From Subsaximicrobium wynnwilliamsii (GTDB taxonomy: Bacteria > Bacteroidota > Bacteroidia > Flavobacteriales > Flavobacteriaceae): a stretch of DNA of 64,000 nucleotides. The notes under the pieces were generated by a model. That model did no database searches, was not told the origin of the DNA, and was given only the letters and a program-made list of their open reading frames with translations. The stretch is taken from assembly GCF_007997225.1 (NCBI RefSeq), contig NZ_VORM01000002.1, forward strand, positions 124,001-188,000, read 5' to 3'. Position numbers and translations under genes: made by a program. Below are positions 8,920 to 16,245 of the stretch, in pieces; within the stretch, counting starts at the first letter, position 1; the number at the start of each line of letters is the position of its first letter.

Positions 8920-10395
8920 ATGGAAGAAGATTATATTAAACTTATATTCGGGCTTAAGCTAAAGCAGATACGCACTGACAGGAATTTATCCCTATTTGGT
9001 TTGTCTAAACTTTCGGGCTTGTCTAAATCGTATTTAAATGAAATAGAGAACGGAAAAAAATATCCAAAACCTGATAAAATTGCAATCCTTTCTGAAAAAT
9101 TAGATGTGCCTTATGATCAAATGGTATCTTTAAAATTGGATAAAAACTTAGCACCCATTGGTGATTTGCTGCAGTCTAAAGTATTAAAGGAAATACCCTT
9201 GGAACTCTTCGGCATTAAAGAAAGGAATTTAATAGATATCGTTGCCAATGCACCTGCCAAGGTCAATGCCTTTATTAGTACAATCATCGAAATAGCACAG
9301 AATTACAACTTTAGTAGAGAGAGTTTTTATCTGGCTTCAGTGCGCTCTTTTCAGGAAGCAAATAATAATTATTTTGAAGATTTGGAGCAAAGTGTATTAA
9401 AGTTTGCCAAGGCCTACCAGATAGATTTGAACCAAATCATTGCTTCAAAAGATTTAGAAGAGATACTCATTGAGGAGTATGGCTATGTCATTGAAAAAGA
9501 AGAGCTTGTAAAATACAAAGCCTTGGGCAGTTTACGTAGTGTTTTCGTTCCAAAATCTAAAACCTTATTACTCACCAATGAAGTAGACGAAGCACAGCGT
9601 ACTTTTATTTATGCCAAAGAATTGGCTTACAATTTTTTAGAGATCAAGGAACGGCTATTTACCTTTCCATGGATAAAGTTTGACACTTTTGATCAAGTTT
9701 TAAACAATTTTTATGCGTCCTATTTCGCCGGGGCCTTAATCATACCCACGGTTCAGATCAAAGAGCAATTGAACGACATATTTAAAAAGGAAACCTTTGA
9801 CAGATCCCTGTTCCTGAAGGCGATTGAGACTTTCAATGCATCACCAGAATCTTTTTATCAAAGACTGACTAATATTTTGCCGCAAGCATTCAATATTCAG
9901 AATCTGTTTTTTTTAAGATTTACACATAAAGCCAATAGTGATAAATTTCATCTTAAAAAGGAACTGCATTTGTCACATCAACATTCGCCCCATGCTAACG
10001 AAACCAATGAGCATTACTGCAGGCGTTGGGTATCGTTAAAGGTATTGAAAGATATAAGCAAAAGTAAAAACGAGCATGAATTTGATTTGCAAATATCAGA
10101 TTATGAGCATGATGGTATGAAATATTTAATAATGTCTTCTGCAACTAAAGATCCTTTTAAAGAGAACCAATACCGAAGCATTAGTGTGGGGTTGCTAATT
10201 AATAGGCAATTGCAACGAAAGCTCAACTTTTTAGAAGACAAGACCATTGTGACTCAAAAGGTAGGAGTAACATGTCAGCGTTGTGCCATCAAGAATTGCG
10301 ATGTAAGACAAGCGCCTGCCGTTGTGTTGGACGAGGCGGCCAAGAATAAAAAAATTGAACGCGTAGTGGAAGAATTGAACAGTAAGTTTGGATAA
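8920..10395 (+). CDS. XRE-family regulator of short-chain-fatty-acid/glyoxylate type
   Basis: Transcription factor with an N-terminal XRE helix-turn-helix (about residues 8-63; GLSKLSGLSKSYLNEIENGKKYP), a middle region corresponding to the ImmA/IrrE-like domain, and a C-terminal domain with a CQRCAIKNC cysteine cluster at about 452-460. The architecture matches the ScfR/RamB/PrpC-regulator group (HTH + IrrE-like + DUF2083), which senses short-chain acyl-CoA metabolism. The HExxH of active ImmA proteases appears here as YAKELAYNF, so it is probably not a peptidase. It is divergent from aceB and probably controls aceBA and itself. Length 491 is close to the family's usual 470-500. Confidence 0.82.
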   Translation: MEEDYIKLIFGLKLKQIRTDRNLSLFGLSKLSGLSKSYLNEIENGKKYPKPDKIAILSEKLDVPYDQMVSLKLDKNLAPIGDLLQSKVLKEIPLELFGIKERNLIDIVANAPAKVNAFISTIIEIAQNYNFSRESFYLASVRSFQEANNNYFEDLEQSVLKFAKAYQIDLNQIIASKDLEEILIEEYGYVIEKEELVKYKALGSLRSVFVPKSKTLLLTNEVDEAQRTFIYAKELAYNFLEIKERLFTFPWIKFDTFDQVLNNFYASYFAGALIIPTVQIKEQLNDIFKKETFDRSLFLKAIETFNASPESFYQRLTNILPQAFNIQNLFFLRFTHKANSDKFHLKKELHLSHQHSPHANETNEHYCRRWVSLKVLKDISKSKNEHEFDLQISDYEHDGMKYLIMSSATKDPFKENQYRSISVGLLINRQLQRKLNFLEDKTIVTQKVGVTCQRCAIKNCDVRQAPAVVLDEAAKNKKIERVVEELNSKFG

Positions 10396-10462
10396 CAATA
10401 GCGCCGTATAGAGCTAAACGCGTATGAGTTGTTCCATTATTGGCTTTCCAGTATTAAAATCT

Positions 10463-10813
10463 TTAGCTTAGAATGAAATATACGGCCAATGCCGAACCGA
10501 ACCTTACGCGTTCTGTTTCCCAAGAAGCCATGTAAAGATCTAATGCCATTGCCGCGATACCTGAAAAATTGAGCACCAAGTATTTACTCATTTGAATCCA
10601 ATCTAGGGCTTGAGCTTGATAGTCCAGTCTGCTTTAGATCCTGCTCAACTGGAACAATTCGTTTTTAAAACCTGATAAGCACAGTTCCCTGCATTCTCAA
10701 AAAGTCAGATCACCAGGAAATTGCTTTGCCAAAGAATTATTGGACTCAACTCCCATATGAATTTTATAAATAGGATTTCTGTTTTCAAAATTGAGAGCTT
10801 CACTTCATCTCAT
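10463..10813 (-). pseudogene. Decayed gene, unknown product
   Basis: Reading the minus strand in one frame from about 10813 to the stop at 10463 gives protein-like sequence broken by three in-frame stops (at about 10805, 10697 and 10634). The parts include NFENRNPIYKIHMGVES, then KNELFQLSRI, then an intact 42-codon tail starting MSKYLVLNFSGIAAMALDLY (10591-10463) with a hydrophobic stretch. This looks like a small membrane-protein gene inactivated by nonsense mutations. I do not recognise the family. Chance open sequence in AT-rich DNA remains possible. The rest of the 570-bp gap (10814-10964) shows nothing I can name. Confidence 0.35.
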
Positions 10814-10964
10814 TTGCAATATGCGTTTGAGTGGAAACTTATTAATTGATAAAGGGATTTTCTTATATGTTGAAGGATAGCTTAATAAAACAATGGTAAT
10901 ACCATGTTCTTAATGTTTTAATAATTTAGTTGTTTAAGATAGTCAAAAAGAGGAATTTTGTGGG

Positions 10965-11555
10965 ATGCTAATAAATCCAAAGAAGCCTTTTATTGAGGAT
11001 GAAAAATTTATTTTCTGTCTTGAAGCTGTTCCAGATATAGAGAGTGACACCACGACCGATGTTGTAAAAATTTTAGAGAATATCGCACTAAAACAAGGGG
11101 TTGCGAGTATTTACAAAGCTTGTGATTCCATTGAAGGCCTAGAGGAGAGCTTGAGTAACTTGCTGTATGACGATCATAACTTTAAAGACTATGAAATTAT
11201 TTACCTCGTTATGCCCGGAGAGTCGAACAACATCTTGCTGAATGACTATTACTATAGCATTGAAGAGATAGCCGAACTTTTTGAAGGGAAAATGAACGGG
11301 AAAGTGATCCATTTTGCCAACAAAAAAGTCTTGGATCTAACCGATGAGGAGTCACAGTATTTTCTGGATGTCACAGGAGCACGCGCTATTTCAGGTTATG
11401 GATCTGAGCTCCAGGAAATTTCAAGTGCCAATACAATTGACAGGGTTTTTTTTAGTATGTACCAAGAAAATGACGATCTTAAGGAAGTCGTAGAAAGTAT
11501 GTTTCAAAAGCATTATAATCTCTGCAAACTACTTGACTTTAGACTGTATTATTAA
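10965..11555 (+). CDS. Caspase-like-fold protein (DUF6642-like), active site lost
   Basis: Hypothetical cytoplasmic protein of 196 residues. Its layout (FIFCLEAV near residue 17, EIIYLVMPGE near 83, VIHFANKKVL near 119, then TGARAISGYG) follows my recollection of the DUF6642 caspase/CHAT-like family, where the second motif reads YLCFHGE and the third HFGSCSTL. In this protein the catalytic His and Cys positions would be Pro and Lys/Ala, so it would be a pseudo-enzyme. It stands alone between a decayed gene and an integrase fragment, in a region of clear plasticity. The family assignment rests on pattern memory and needs a profile search. No partner gene is evident. Confidence 0.55.
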   Translation: MLINPKKPFIEDEKFIFCLEAVPDIESDTTTDVVKILENIALKQGVASIYKACDSIEGLEESLSNLLYDDHNFKDYEIIYLVMPGESNNILLNDYYYSIEEIAELFEGKMNGKVIHFANKKVLDLTDEESQYFLDVTGARAISGYGSELQEISSANTIDRVFFSMYQENDDLKEVVESMFQKHYNLCKLLDFRLYY

Positions 11556-11694
11556 AACGCTTTTTACCATAAGGTCTAGTATCTTATTTTCTGACGCAGA
11601 TGGGAATCATAACATTAGCGTATAATATGGCGATTTGGAGCCCTCAGCCCATTCCCACTTCAATCAACGAAAAGGTCTATTACTGAAAAAGGCT

Positions 11695-11970
11695 TCATGA
11701 CAATGGTCTTGGAGCTGACACCAAAGCTTCCGATTTCCATTTCGCTAAGCCTGCCAGAAAAGGCAGGAACTTGAATTCCATAAATTTATATTCTTTTCTG
11801 CGCAAATTAAATTCAGCCCTTTGACCAACAGAAGTTATTCTTAGGTAAATATTAGCATTATTATGCTGGGAAGACTTGCGCTTTTTAATATCAAATAAAA
11901 TAAAAAACCTGTAAATAAAACTTGTAAAGTAGGCTACGACTGGTTTATGAAATTTATATTTTCCACTCAT
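11695..11970 (-). pseudogene. Tyrosine integrase N-terminal fragment
   Basis: The 91-codon frame contains ILFDIKKRKSSQHNNANIY followed by LRITSVGQRAEFNLRRK, the pattern of the arm-binding N-terminal domain of Bacteroidota tyrosine recombinases (usually LFWIKKSKKNKKGEAPIYLRITVNGKRAEFSLKRK). After RRKEY the similarity ends: the core-binding and catalytic domains with R-H-R-Y are absent, and upstream residues do not look like an integrase start. I read it as the remnant of an integrative element or transposon. It sits beside an 80-bp dispersed repeat and a degraded MITE end. Confidence 0.5.
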
Positions 11971-11984
11971 GCTTTTTTTTACTT

Positions 11985-12064
11985 GTGCAAGCCTCTTGTA
12001 GGTGCTCCTATAGTTATTCTTTCTTACTCAAACGCTCGCGAGCGGGACGATCACGCTAGCAGAA
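11985..12064. repeat. 80-bp dispersed repeat, copy A
   Basis: Starts GTGCAAGCCTCTTGTAGGTG and ends AGCAGAAA. It is matched by 13346-13427 in the same orientation at roughly three-quarters identity, with the shared blocks GTGCAAGCCTCTTGT, ATAGTT, TTCTTTCTTA and TCAAAC. The right half contains short self-complementary pieces around CTCGCGAG. It is non-coding. The two copies bracket the 251-codon exported protein gene at 12165-12920. Confidence 0.6.
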
Positions 12065-12077
12065 ACCCGCCCCTAAA

Positions 12078-12137
12078 GGGAACCAAAACGCCGAGAATCC
12101 GATATTTCAGCTATAATTGCCATTTTAAACTAGAGCC
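12078..12137. mobile_element. Degraded MITE end (third copy)
   Basis: TTAAACTAGAGCC at 12125-12137 is an exact match to the 13-bp terminal repeat of the elements at 5099-5323 and 46142-46528. The preceding bases (TAAAGGG, then GCCGA, then CAG-TATA) align loosely with the reverse complement of the left end of copy 1. No second terminus or target duplication is found, so it is a truncated, diverged relic. Confidence 0.5.
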
Positions 12138-12164
12138 ATTCCTCTATAAAGCTTGTAACTCAAT

Positions 12165-12920
12165 TTAATTTTTACACGCTTTTAATTTACTAGTGTAATT
12201 TTCAGAGATCCCTATGATGGTATCCAAGTAATGCATTCTGATGTCCTGAAAATTCTTAGCCGATATAACGGAAACACTTTCAGAAGCATATGACATCGTA
12301 TCCTGACAATCACAAGATTTCAACACATCGTTATAGGTGTTTATATTACGTGTAATCGCTCTTTCATTTGAAGCAATAAACTGTTGCTTCTTTAAAAGAG
12401 ACTCTCTTTTTTCCTGTTCAGCTAATTGAAGTTCAATGTCTTTTGCTTGCTGTTCTAATCCAGCTTGCCGTGCCTTTAAATCTGCCTGCTTTTGTTGCAG
12501 TGTGTTTAGAGCATTTTCTCCATATTTGCTACTTTTGGCATTTGATAATTCACTTTTACAAATATCATATTCGTAAAAAGCTTTAAGTATTAACTCTTCA
12601 GTTTTATTTAAATAGGTTCTAGCAGTCACTAATTCTTCTGCCAATAATGCAGTTTCTAAATAGATAGCAATACTATTGGATAAATCAAGTGTATTATAGC
12701 ATTGTTCTGCCTCAACTAATTTTTCCACAACCTCGATTGCTTCTTTGCAAATTCTAGCGTGATATTTTAAATCTTCTAAATTATAGGATTCAATTCCAGA
12801 AGTTACATTTTTACTCACTTCACCAAGATTATAACGAACGTTCTTAGTATTAGACTGTTGACTGTGAGCGGTAGTAAAAATAAAAGTAAATAGGAAAATT
12901 ATTAAGTAAGCTTGTTTCAT
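12165..12920 (-). CDS. Exported coiled-coil protein, unknown function
   Basis: A 251-residue protein with a clear N-terminal signal peptide (KQAYLIIFLFTFIFTTAHSQ, residues 2-21, cleavage after the Q-containing end). The mature part is helical, with a strong coiled coil at about residues 135-190 (repeated Q, K, E and A, including KQADLKARQAGLEQQAKDIE). Four cysteines in the mature part and a C-terminal KACKN could form disulphides. It is probably periplasmic. No family recognised. It stands alone between two copies of the 80-bp repeat. Confidence 0.7.
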   Translation of the reverse strand: MKQAYLIIFLFTFIFTTAHSQQSNTKNVRYNLGEVSKNVTSGIESYNLEDLKYHARICKEAIEVVEKLVEAEQCYNTLDLSNSIAIYLETALLAEELVTARTYLNKTEELILKAFYEYDICKSELSNAKSSKYGENALNTLQQKQADLKARQAGLEQQAKDIELQLAEQEKRESLLKKQQFIASNERAITRNINTYNDVLKSCDCQDTMSYASESVSVISAKNFQDIRMHYLDTIIGISENYTSKLKACKN

Positions 12921-13345
12921 GATTTGGGTATTAAAAGGTTAGGTCGAAGCACGAAAATATAAAAAAGTAACATTTAATCAGGTAAAAACTGTGTTTAATC
13001 GATAATTGACCACTCCCGATTTGGTCGATTATTGAAAATTTCAAGTCGAAATTTACTTTCGACACTATTTTTACGGCAAGTGCCATTCTTTTAGGGTTCC
13101 AGAGTTGACTTAAATCGTTTGATTCTTGGTCAACCTATTTTGGGAAGAGAGGGGGTGGGGCATCCATCTTGATATAAATTTAACAGATTTCAATTTGACT
13201 TTATTCTGAAAGGCATACACGGAAAAGAGAAGTCCTAATGAAGTATCGCGATTTGTAATGTTAGATAAAAATAGTTTTGAAAGCTTTGAGATAAACAATG
13301 TAAGTTATAAGAAACTACTCATACGATGTAGATGTTTCCACGCTA
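12921..13345. other. Gene-free region before the HicAB locus
   Basis: About 425 bp without a credible gene. It contains an imperfect inverted repeat around 12997-13038 (ATAATTGACC facing GGTCGATTAT). A 62-codon open frame at 13110-13298 on the minus strand has no recognisable start context or family and may be gene debris. With repeat copy B (13346-13427) and the HicA leader it completes the 600-bp gap between the coiled-coil protein and hicA. Confidence 0.4.
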
Positions 13346-13427
13346 GTGCAAGCCTCTTGTTTGCGCTCTCATAGTTGTTCTTTCTTATTCAAACTGTCAC
13401 GATCGGGATGCTCGTGCCAGCAGAGAA
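13346..13427. repeat. 80-bp dispersed repeat, copy B
   Basis: Second copy of the repeat at 11985-12064, same orientation, starting GTGCAAGCCTCTTGTTTGCG. Its right half contains CACGATCGGGATGCTCGTG, which can fold into a short imperfect hairpin. It is 94 bp upstream of hicA and may lie within that gene's leader region. Non-coding. Confidence 0.6.
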
Positions 13428-13478
13428 AAAGTCTAAATGATTTAAAAAAGACGATGCTTAAAACAGGAAAAAACAAAA

Positions 13479-13497
13479 GTAACTATTTTTTAGTTAC
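13479..13497. promoter_or_regulatory. Inverted repeat upstream of hicA
   Basis: GTAACTA (13479-13485) and TAGTTAC (13491-13497) form perfect 7-bp arms around a TTTTT spacer, 23 bp upstream of the hicA ATG. HicB antitoxins with a C-terminal DNA-binding helix repress their own operon through operators in this position, so it is a reasonable autoregulatory site. It could instead be a weak terminator-like hairpin. Confidence 0.4.
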
Positions 13498-13520
13498 AAT
13501 TCATTTCTCTTTCTTTCGAC

Positions 13521-13778
13521 ATGAGTAAAATTGAAAAGCTAATTGCTAAGTTTCAAAGTAATCCCAAAGATTTAACTTGGGAAGAACTTATCAAGATATT
13601 AGTGCATTTCGGTTTTGTAGAACTCTCTAAAAATGGAAAAACTGGCGGTTCTAGAGTAAAGTTTGCAAATGAAAATAAAGACATTATCAATTTGCATAAA
13701 CCTTACCCTAGCAATATTATCAAGCCTTATTTAATTAAACAAATCATTGAAAAACTAAAGGCATGGCAGATTATCTAA
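13521..13778 (+). CDS. hicA: HicA family toxin (mRNA interferase)
   Basis: Small 85-residue toxin of a type II toxin-antitoxin system; HicA proteins cleave or block mRNA through a dsRBD-like fold. The conserved TGGSRVKF (residues 41-48) and NLHKPYPS (57-64) motifs define the GSR-variant subgroup, with His59 conserved. Toxin-first order with the antitoxin start overlapping by 16 bp (13763) is characteristic. An inverted repeat lies just upstream. The neighbourhood of integrase debris and repeats fits a mobile or selfish locus. Confidence 0.85.
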   Translation: MSKIEKLIAKFQSNPKDLTWEELIKILVHFGFVELSKNGKTGGSRVKFANENKDIINLHKPYPSNIIKPYLIKQIIEKLKAWQII

Positions 13779-14116
13779 AACATAAAGCATATTTAGGCTC
13801 TGTTGAGTTTAGTGCTGAGGATGCTGTATTACATGGGAAAATTATTGGCATAAACGATTTGGTTACGTTTGAGGCTGATTCTGTTGACGGTATTCAAAAG
13901 GCTTTTATTGAGGCTGTAGAAGATTATCTTGAAACATGCATAGCACTTAATAAAGCCCCGAATAAATTTTATAAAGGTGTTTTTAATGTTCGCACGTCAA
14001 ACGAACTACATAGAGATTTGGCATTAATTGCAGAGAAAAAACAAATGAAGTTAAACGAGCTTGTGAACAAGGCCTTTGATTTTCTAGTAAAAAATGAAGA
14101 TAAAGTGTTGAATTAA
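13763..14116 (+). CDS. hicB: HicB family antitoxin
   Basis: Cognate antitoxin of HicA. The N-terminal half (GSVEFSAEDAVLHGKIIGINDLVTF is the type of sequence seen) is the partially degraded RNase H-like HicB domain. The C-terminal half (VRTSNELHRDLALIAEKKQMKLNELVNKAFDFLV is the segment) is a ribbon-helix-helix DNA-binding element at about residues 73-106. Length 117 is typical. It overlaps hicA by 16 bp, so translation is coupled. It probably also represses the operon. Confidence 0.85.
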   Translation: MADYLKHKAYLGSVEFSAEDAVLHGKIIGINDLVTFEADSVDGIQKAFIEAVEDYLETCIALNKAPNKFYKGVFNVRTSNELHRDLALIAEKKQMKLNELVNKAFDFLVKNEDKVLN

Positions 14117-14322
14117 AGTCCGAATAAACGATGCTAAATGGTCTTAGTACTAATTATTCCAATTGGTGTTTGGTGTTATACATCAATAATGAAATAATTG
14201 CTGGAACTATTTTGGCATATTTCATTAAACTTCACAACATTCAGACTAAGTCATAGTCATGCTTTACTTCAAATTTTTGATTGTTTCGCATTATTGAATA
14301 AGTACGAATTAGTGCAAAAAAA

Positions 14323-14349
14323 ACACCCAATTCAAATAGAATTGGGTGT
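14323..14349 (-). terminator. Rho-independent terminator
   Basis: Perfect 11-bp stem ACACCCAATTC (14323-14333) with GAATTGGGTGT (14339-14349), 5-base loop. A run of nine A immediately to its left gives a U-tract on minus-strand transcripts. No minus-strand gene other than the tRNA lies upstream, so it may be a relic or a second stop for read-through. Confidence 0.65.
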
Positions 14350-14461
14350 GATTTTGGATGTCAACATCGTAACCGTATGTTTTTCAGTTGACTTAGTCTA
14401 GAGCAAGGGATTAATGAATTGATCCAAAAAGAGAATCCAATACAAACATAGAAACCCACAC

Positions 14462-14492
14462 CTTGCCCTAAAAAAGGCAAGCTTGGTTTTTT
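14462..14492 (+). terminator. Weak terminator candidate
   Basis: Stem CTTGCC (14462-14467) with GGCAAG (14476-14481), loop CTAAAAAA, followed after CTTGG by a run of six T (14487-14492). On the plus strand it could end transcripts reading through from hicAB. The stem is short. Confidence 0.4.
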
Positions 14493-14546
14493 ATTGATTT
14501 CCACAGCTTTCAAACCGAAGGGGTTTGAGCAGTTCCAATAAATAAA

Positions 14547-14574
14547 AAACCCACGACTAAAAAGTCGTGGGTTT
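14547..14574 (-). terminator. Terminator of tRNA-Ser
   Basis: Perfect 12-bp stem AAACCCACGACT (14547-14558) with AGTCGTGGGTTT (14563-14574), AAAA loop. It lies 8 bp past the 3' end of the tRNA on the minus strand, followed by a U-run (A-run 14544-14549 on the plus strand). Confidence 0.8.
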
Positions 14575-14581
14575 CCTTTTG

Positions 14582-14666
14582 CGGAGAGCAAGGGATTCGA
14601 ACCCCTGGAGGTGTGACCCTCAACAGTTTTCAAGACTGCCGCATTCGACCACTCTGCCAGCTCTCC
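14582..14666 (-). tRNA. tRNA-Ser(UGA)
   Basis: An 85-base gene that folds into a class II tRNA. The acceptor stem GGAGAGC (5' end at 14666) pairs with GCTCTCC plus discriminator G at 14582. The anticodon loop CTTGAAA carries UGA, the arm GGGTTCGAATCCC is the T-stem/loop, and a long variable arm (GTTGAGGGTCACACCTC region) marks a serine isoacceptor. CCA is not encoded. A strong terminator follows 8 bp downstream. Confidence 0.95.
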
Positions 14667-14846
14667 AATATATTCCTAAATTCAGCGGGACTGCCCACCG
14701 ATGGAATGCGAGGCATTCCTTTAGGAGGGTGCAAATATAGAACGCTTTTTTATTCCATTCAAATAAAAATCAGCCTTTTTTAAGACTTTTATGATTTCAA
14801 TGTCCTAAACTATGCACAGGCTTTCGTTAATATCAGTTTCAAGTGT

Positions 14847-14854
14847 TATTTTTG
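14847..14854 (+). promoter_or_regulatory. -7 box of the nitroreductase gene
   Basis: TATTTTTG fits TAnnTTTG and ends 19 bp before the ATG at 14874. A weak TTTC lies about 22 bp upstream as a possible -33 element. Confidence 0.45.
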
Positions 14855-14873
14855 CAGAAATTGAATTTAGAAA

Positions 14874-15503
14874 ATGAATATCATAGAAAGTCTGCAATGG
14901 CGATACGCCACTAAAAAGTTTGATGCTTCTAAAGTGCTTTCCGAAGAAAAATTGAACATCATTAAACAAGCGTTCAATCTTACCGCAACGTCTTTTGGTT
15001 TGCAAACCATTAAAATGATGATTGTGGAGAATAAAACGATGAGAGCCGATTTGCTGCCACATGCCTTTTATCAAAAACAAGTTGTGGATGCCTCTCATTT
15101 GTTGGTCTTGTGTATTCAGGAAAATATTGAAGAAGAAGATGTGGACCTGCATTTCAATAATGTGAATTATCTGCGTGAAACGCCAGAAACGATTTTGAAA
15201 CCCTATCGTGCCGATTTAAAAAAATTCATGACCAACATGAGCGTTGACGAACGTCAGGAATGGTCGGTCAAACAAGCCTATATCGCTTTGGGTAACTTGA
15301 TGACCGTTTGTGCGGTTGAAGGCATAGATTCCTGCCCAATGGAGGGTTTTATACCGAAAAAATTTGATGAAGTTCTGAATTTGGAGCCAAAAGGTTTGAA
15401 ATCCGTTTTGTTGTTGCCCATTGGTTTTAGAGCCGAAGACGATCAATTTGCCACTATGAAAAAGGTCAGGAAATCTGAGGATCATACCATTATAGAACTG
15501 TAA
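14874..15503 (+). CDS. NAD(P)H-dependent nitroreductase family oxidoreductase
   Basis: FMN-binding oxidoreductase of the NfsB/nitroreductase superfamily, 209 residues. The N-terminal ESLQWRYATKKFDASKVLS (FMN-binding R and K of RYATKKF) and the central GIDSCPMEGF followed by LPIGFRAEDD are typical of the NfsB-like oxygen-insensitive group. Such enzymes reduce nitroaromatics, quinones or flavins; the natural substrate is unknown. It is a single gene with its own -7 box and no obvious operon partner. Confidence 0.88.
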   Translation: MNIIESLQWRYATKKFDASKVLSEEKLNIIKQAFNLTATSFGLQTIKMMIVENKTMRADLLPHAFYQKQVVDASHLLVLCIQENIEEEDVDLHFNNVNYLRETPETILKPYRADLKKFMTNMSVDERQEWSVKQAYIALGNLMTVCAVEGIDSCPMEGFIPKKFDEVLNLEPKGLKSVLLLPIGFRAEDDQFATMKKVRKSEDHTIIEL

Positions 15504-15742
15504 ATATTGACTTTAGGTAGGCATTTTTGAGAACGCTGTCAATTACTATAAATTTCAGTGTTTTCATTTAGACCAATATTGACCACGATGCTTTGTTAAT
15601 TTGAGATGATATTCTAAACTAGCTCAATCTTATTTACTGGAAATCTCAATATACATACGGTGCATTTTAGTCGTAGGTCTTATGTCTTTCAGCGAAGCGG
15701 TCTTAAGTCATATCTTTGACCTTAATGAAATGTAAACTATTT
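15504..15742. other. Intergenic region
   Basis: Non-coding DNA between the nitroreductase stop and the promoter of the thioredoxin-like gene (the full gap runs to 15816, 313 bp). Apart from the promoter described separately I see only short AT-rich sequence with imperfect 7-8-bp word repeats (CTTATGTCTTTCAG, CTTAAGTCATATC). Confidence 0.4.
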
Positions 15743-15773
15743 TTTGGAGACCTAAAGCTTTGCCTTATCTTTG
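15743..15773 (+). promoter_or_regulatory. Promoter of thioredoxin-like/DegT pair
   Basis: TTTG at 15743-15746 and TATCTTTG at 15766-15773 are separated by 19 bp, matching the Bacteroidota primary promoter (TTTG-N19-TAnnTTTG). Transcription would start at about 15780, giving a leader of roughly 37 bases before the ATG at 15817. This supports that ATG rather than the TTG at 15784. Confidence 0.7.
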
Positions 15774-15816
15774 GTAAGAATAATTGCGCAACACTGCGCA
15801 CAACCTACAATCACTC

Positions 15817-16236
15817 ATGAAAAAACTTCTGGTACTTTTGGTTTGCGCATTATCCCTCCAGGTCACCGCGCAATCTAGTGGTCAAAATTGGCTTACCAAT
15901 TATAAAACCGCTCTAACTACAGCAGCTAGTCTCAACCAACCTATTCTAACGTTTGTTACTGATGGCAGCAACAGCAAAGCGCTTCAGCTTTTGGAGCAGG
16001 AACTGTTTGATACGGAAACCTTCCGATCCTTGAAGGGTAAGGTGGTTTTCCTGAAAATGGATGTTACCAGCAGTAATGTGGATGCGAGACGCCACGCCAC
16101 ACATTTTACCAAAAGTGAATCGGTACCGGCGCTTGGTTTGGTCGATCAATATAAAGAGATGATTGGCGAACCGCTAAACGAGATCACTTCAGAAAATATA
16201 AACGCTTTTATAGCATTGTTAAATACAACATTTTAA
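15817..16236 (+). CDS. Exported thioredoxin-like-fold protein
   Basis: About 139 residues starting MKKLLVLLVCALSLQVTAQ, a classic signal peptide ending in AQ. The mature part (NWLTNYKTALTTAASLNQPI, then a LKGKVVFLKMDVTSS segment and a SVPALGLVD strand) resembles the thioredoxin_7/DUF255-like fold with the cis-Pro in VPA. No CxxC motif is present, so disulphide redox activity is unlikely. The frame is open further upstream to a TTG at 15784, but the promoter and the signal peptide favour 15817. It ends 9 bp before the DegT-family gene, so the two are probably co-transcribed. Confidence 0.72.
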   Translation: MKKLLVLLVCALSLQVTAQSSGQNWLTNYKTALTTAASLNQPILTFVTDGSNSKALQLLEQELFDTETFRSLKGKVVFLKMDVTSSNVDARRHATHFTKSESVPALGLVDQYKEMIGEPLNEITSENINAFIALLNTTF

Positions 16237-16245
16237 AAAATAAGT

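Larger units (their letters stand above)
14117..14581. other. Gene-free region with three hairpins beside tRNA-Ser
   Basis: This 465-bp stretch after hicB carries no credible gene. It holds three terminator-like hairpins (14323-14349, 14462-14492 and 14547-14574) and a 13-bp exact repeat of the tRNA-Ser 3' region, AGAGCAAGGGATT, at 14400-14412. Short open frames here (for example 14198-14401) lack support. Confidence 0.5.

Noticed and set aside
11947-12168. 73-codon plus-strand frame
   Set aside because: It is made of the 80-bp repeat and the MITE relic, so coding is not credible.
13110-13298. 62-codon minus-strand frame
   Set aside because: No recognisable start, family or neighbour; may be debris of a lost gene but not supportable.
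14198-14401. 67-codon plus-strand frame
   Set aside because: It runs through the terminator stem at 14323-14349 and has no protein-like features.
14361-14633. Minus-strand frame over tRNA-Ser
   Set aside because: It overlaps the tRNA and its terminator; a shadow frame.
15784-15816. Upstream TTG start for the thioredoxin-like gene
   Set aside because: The ATG at 15817 gives a clean signal peptide and follows the mapped promoter; the extension would spoil it.
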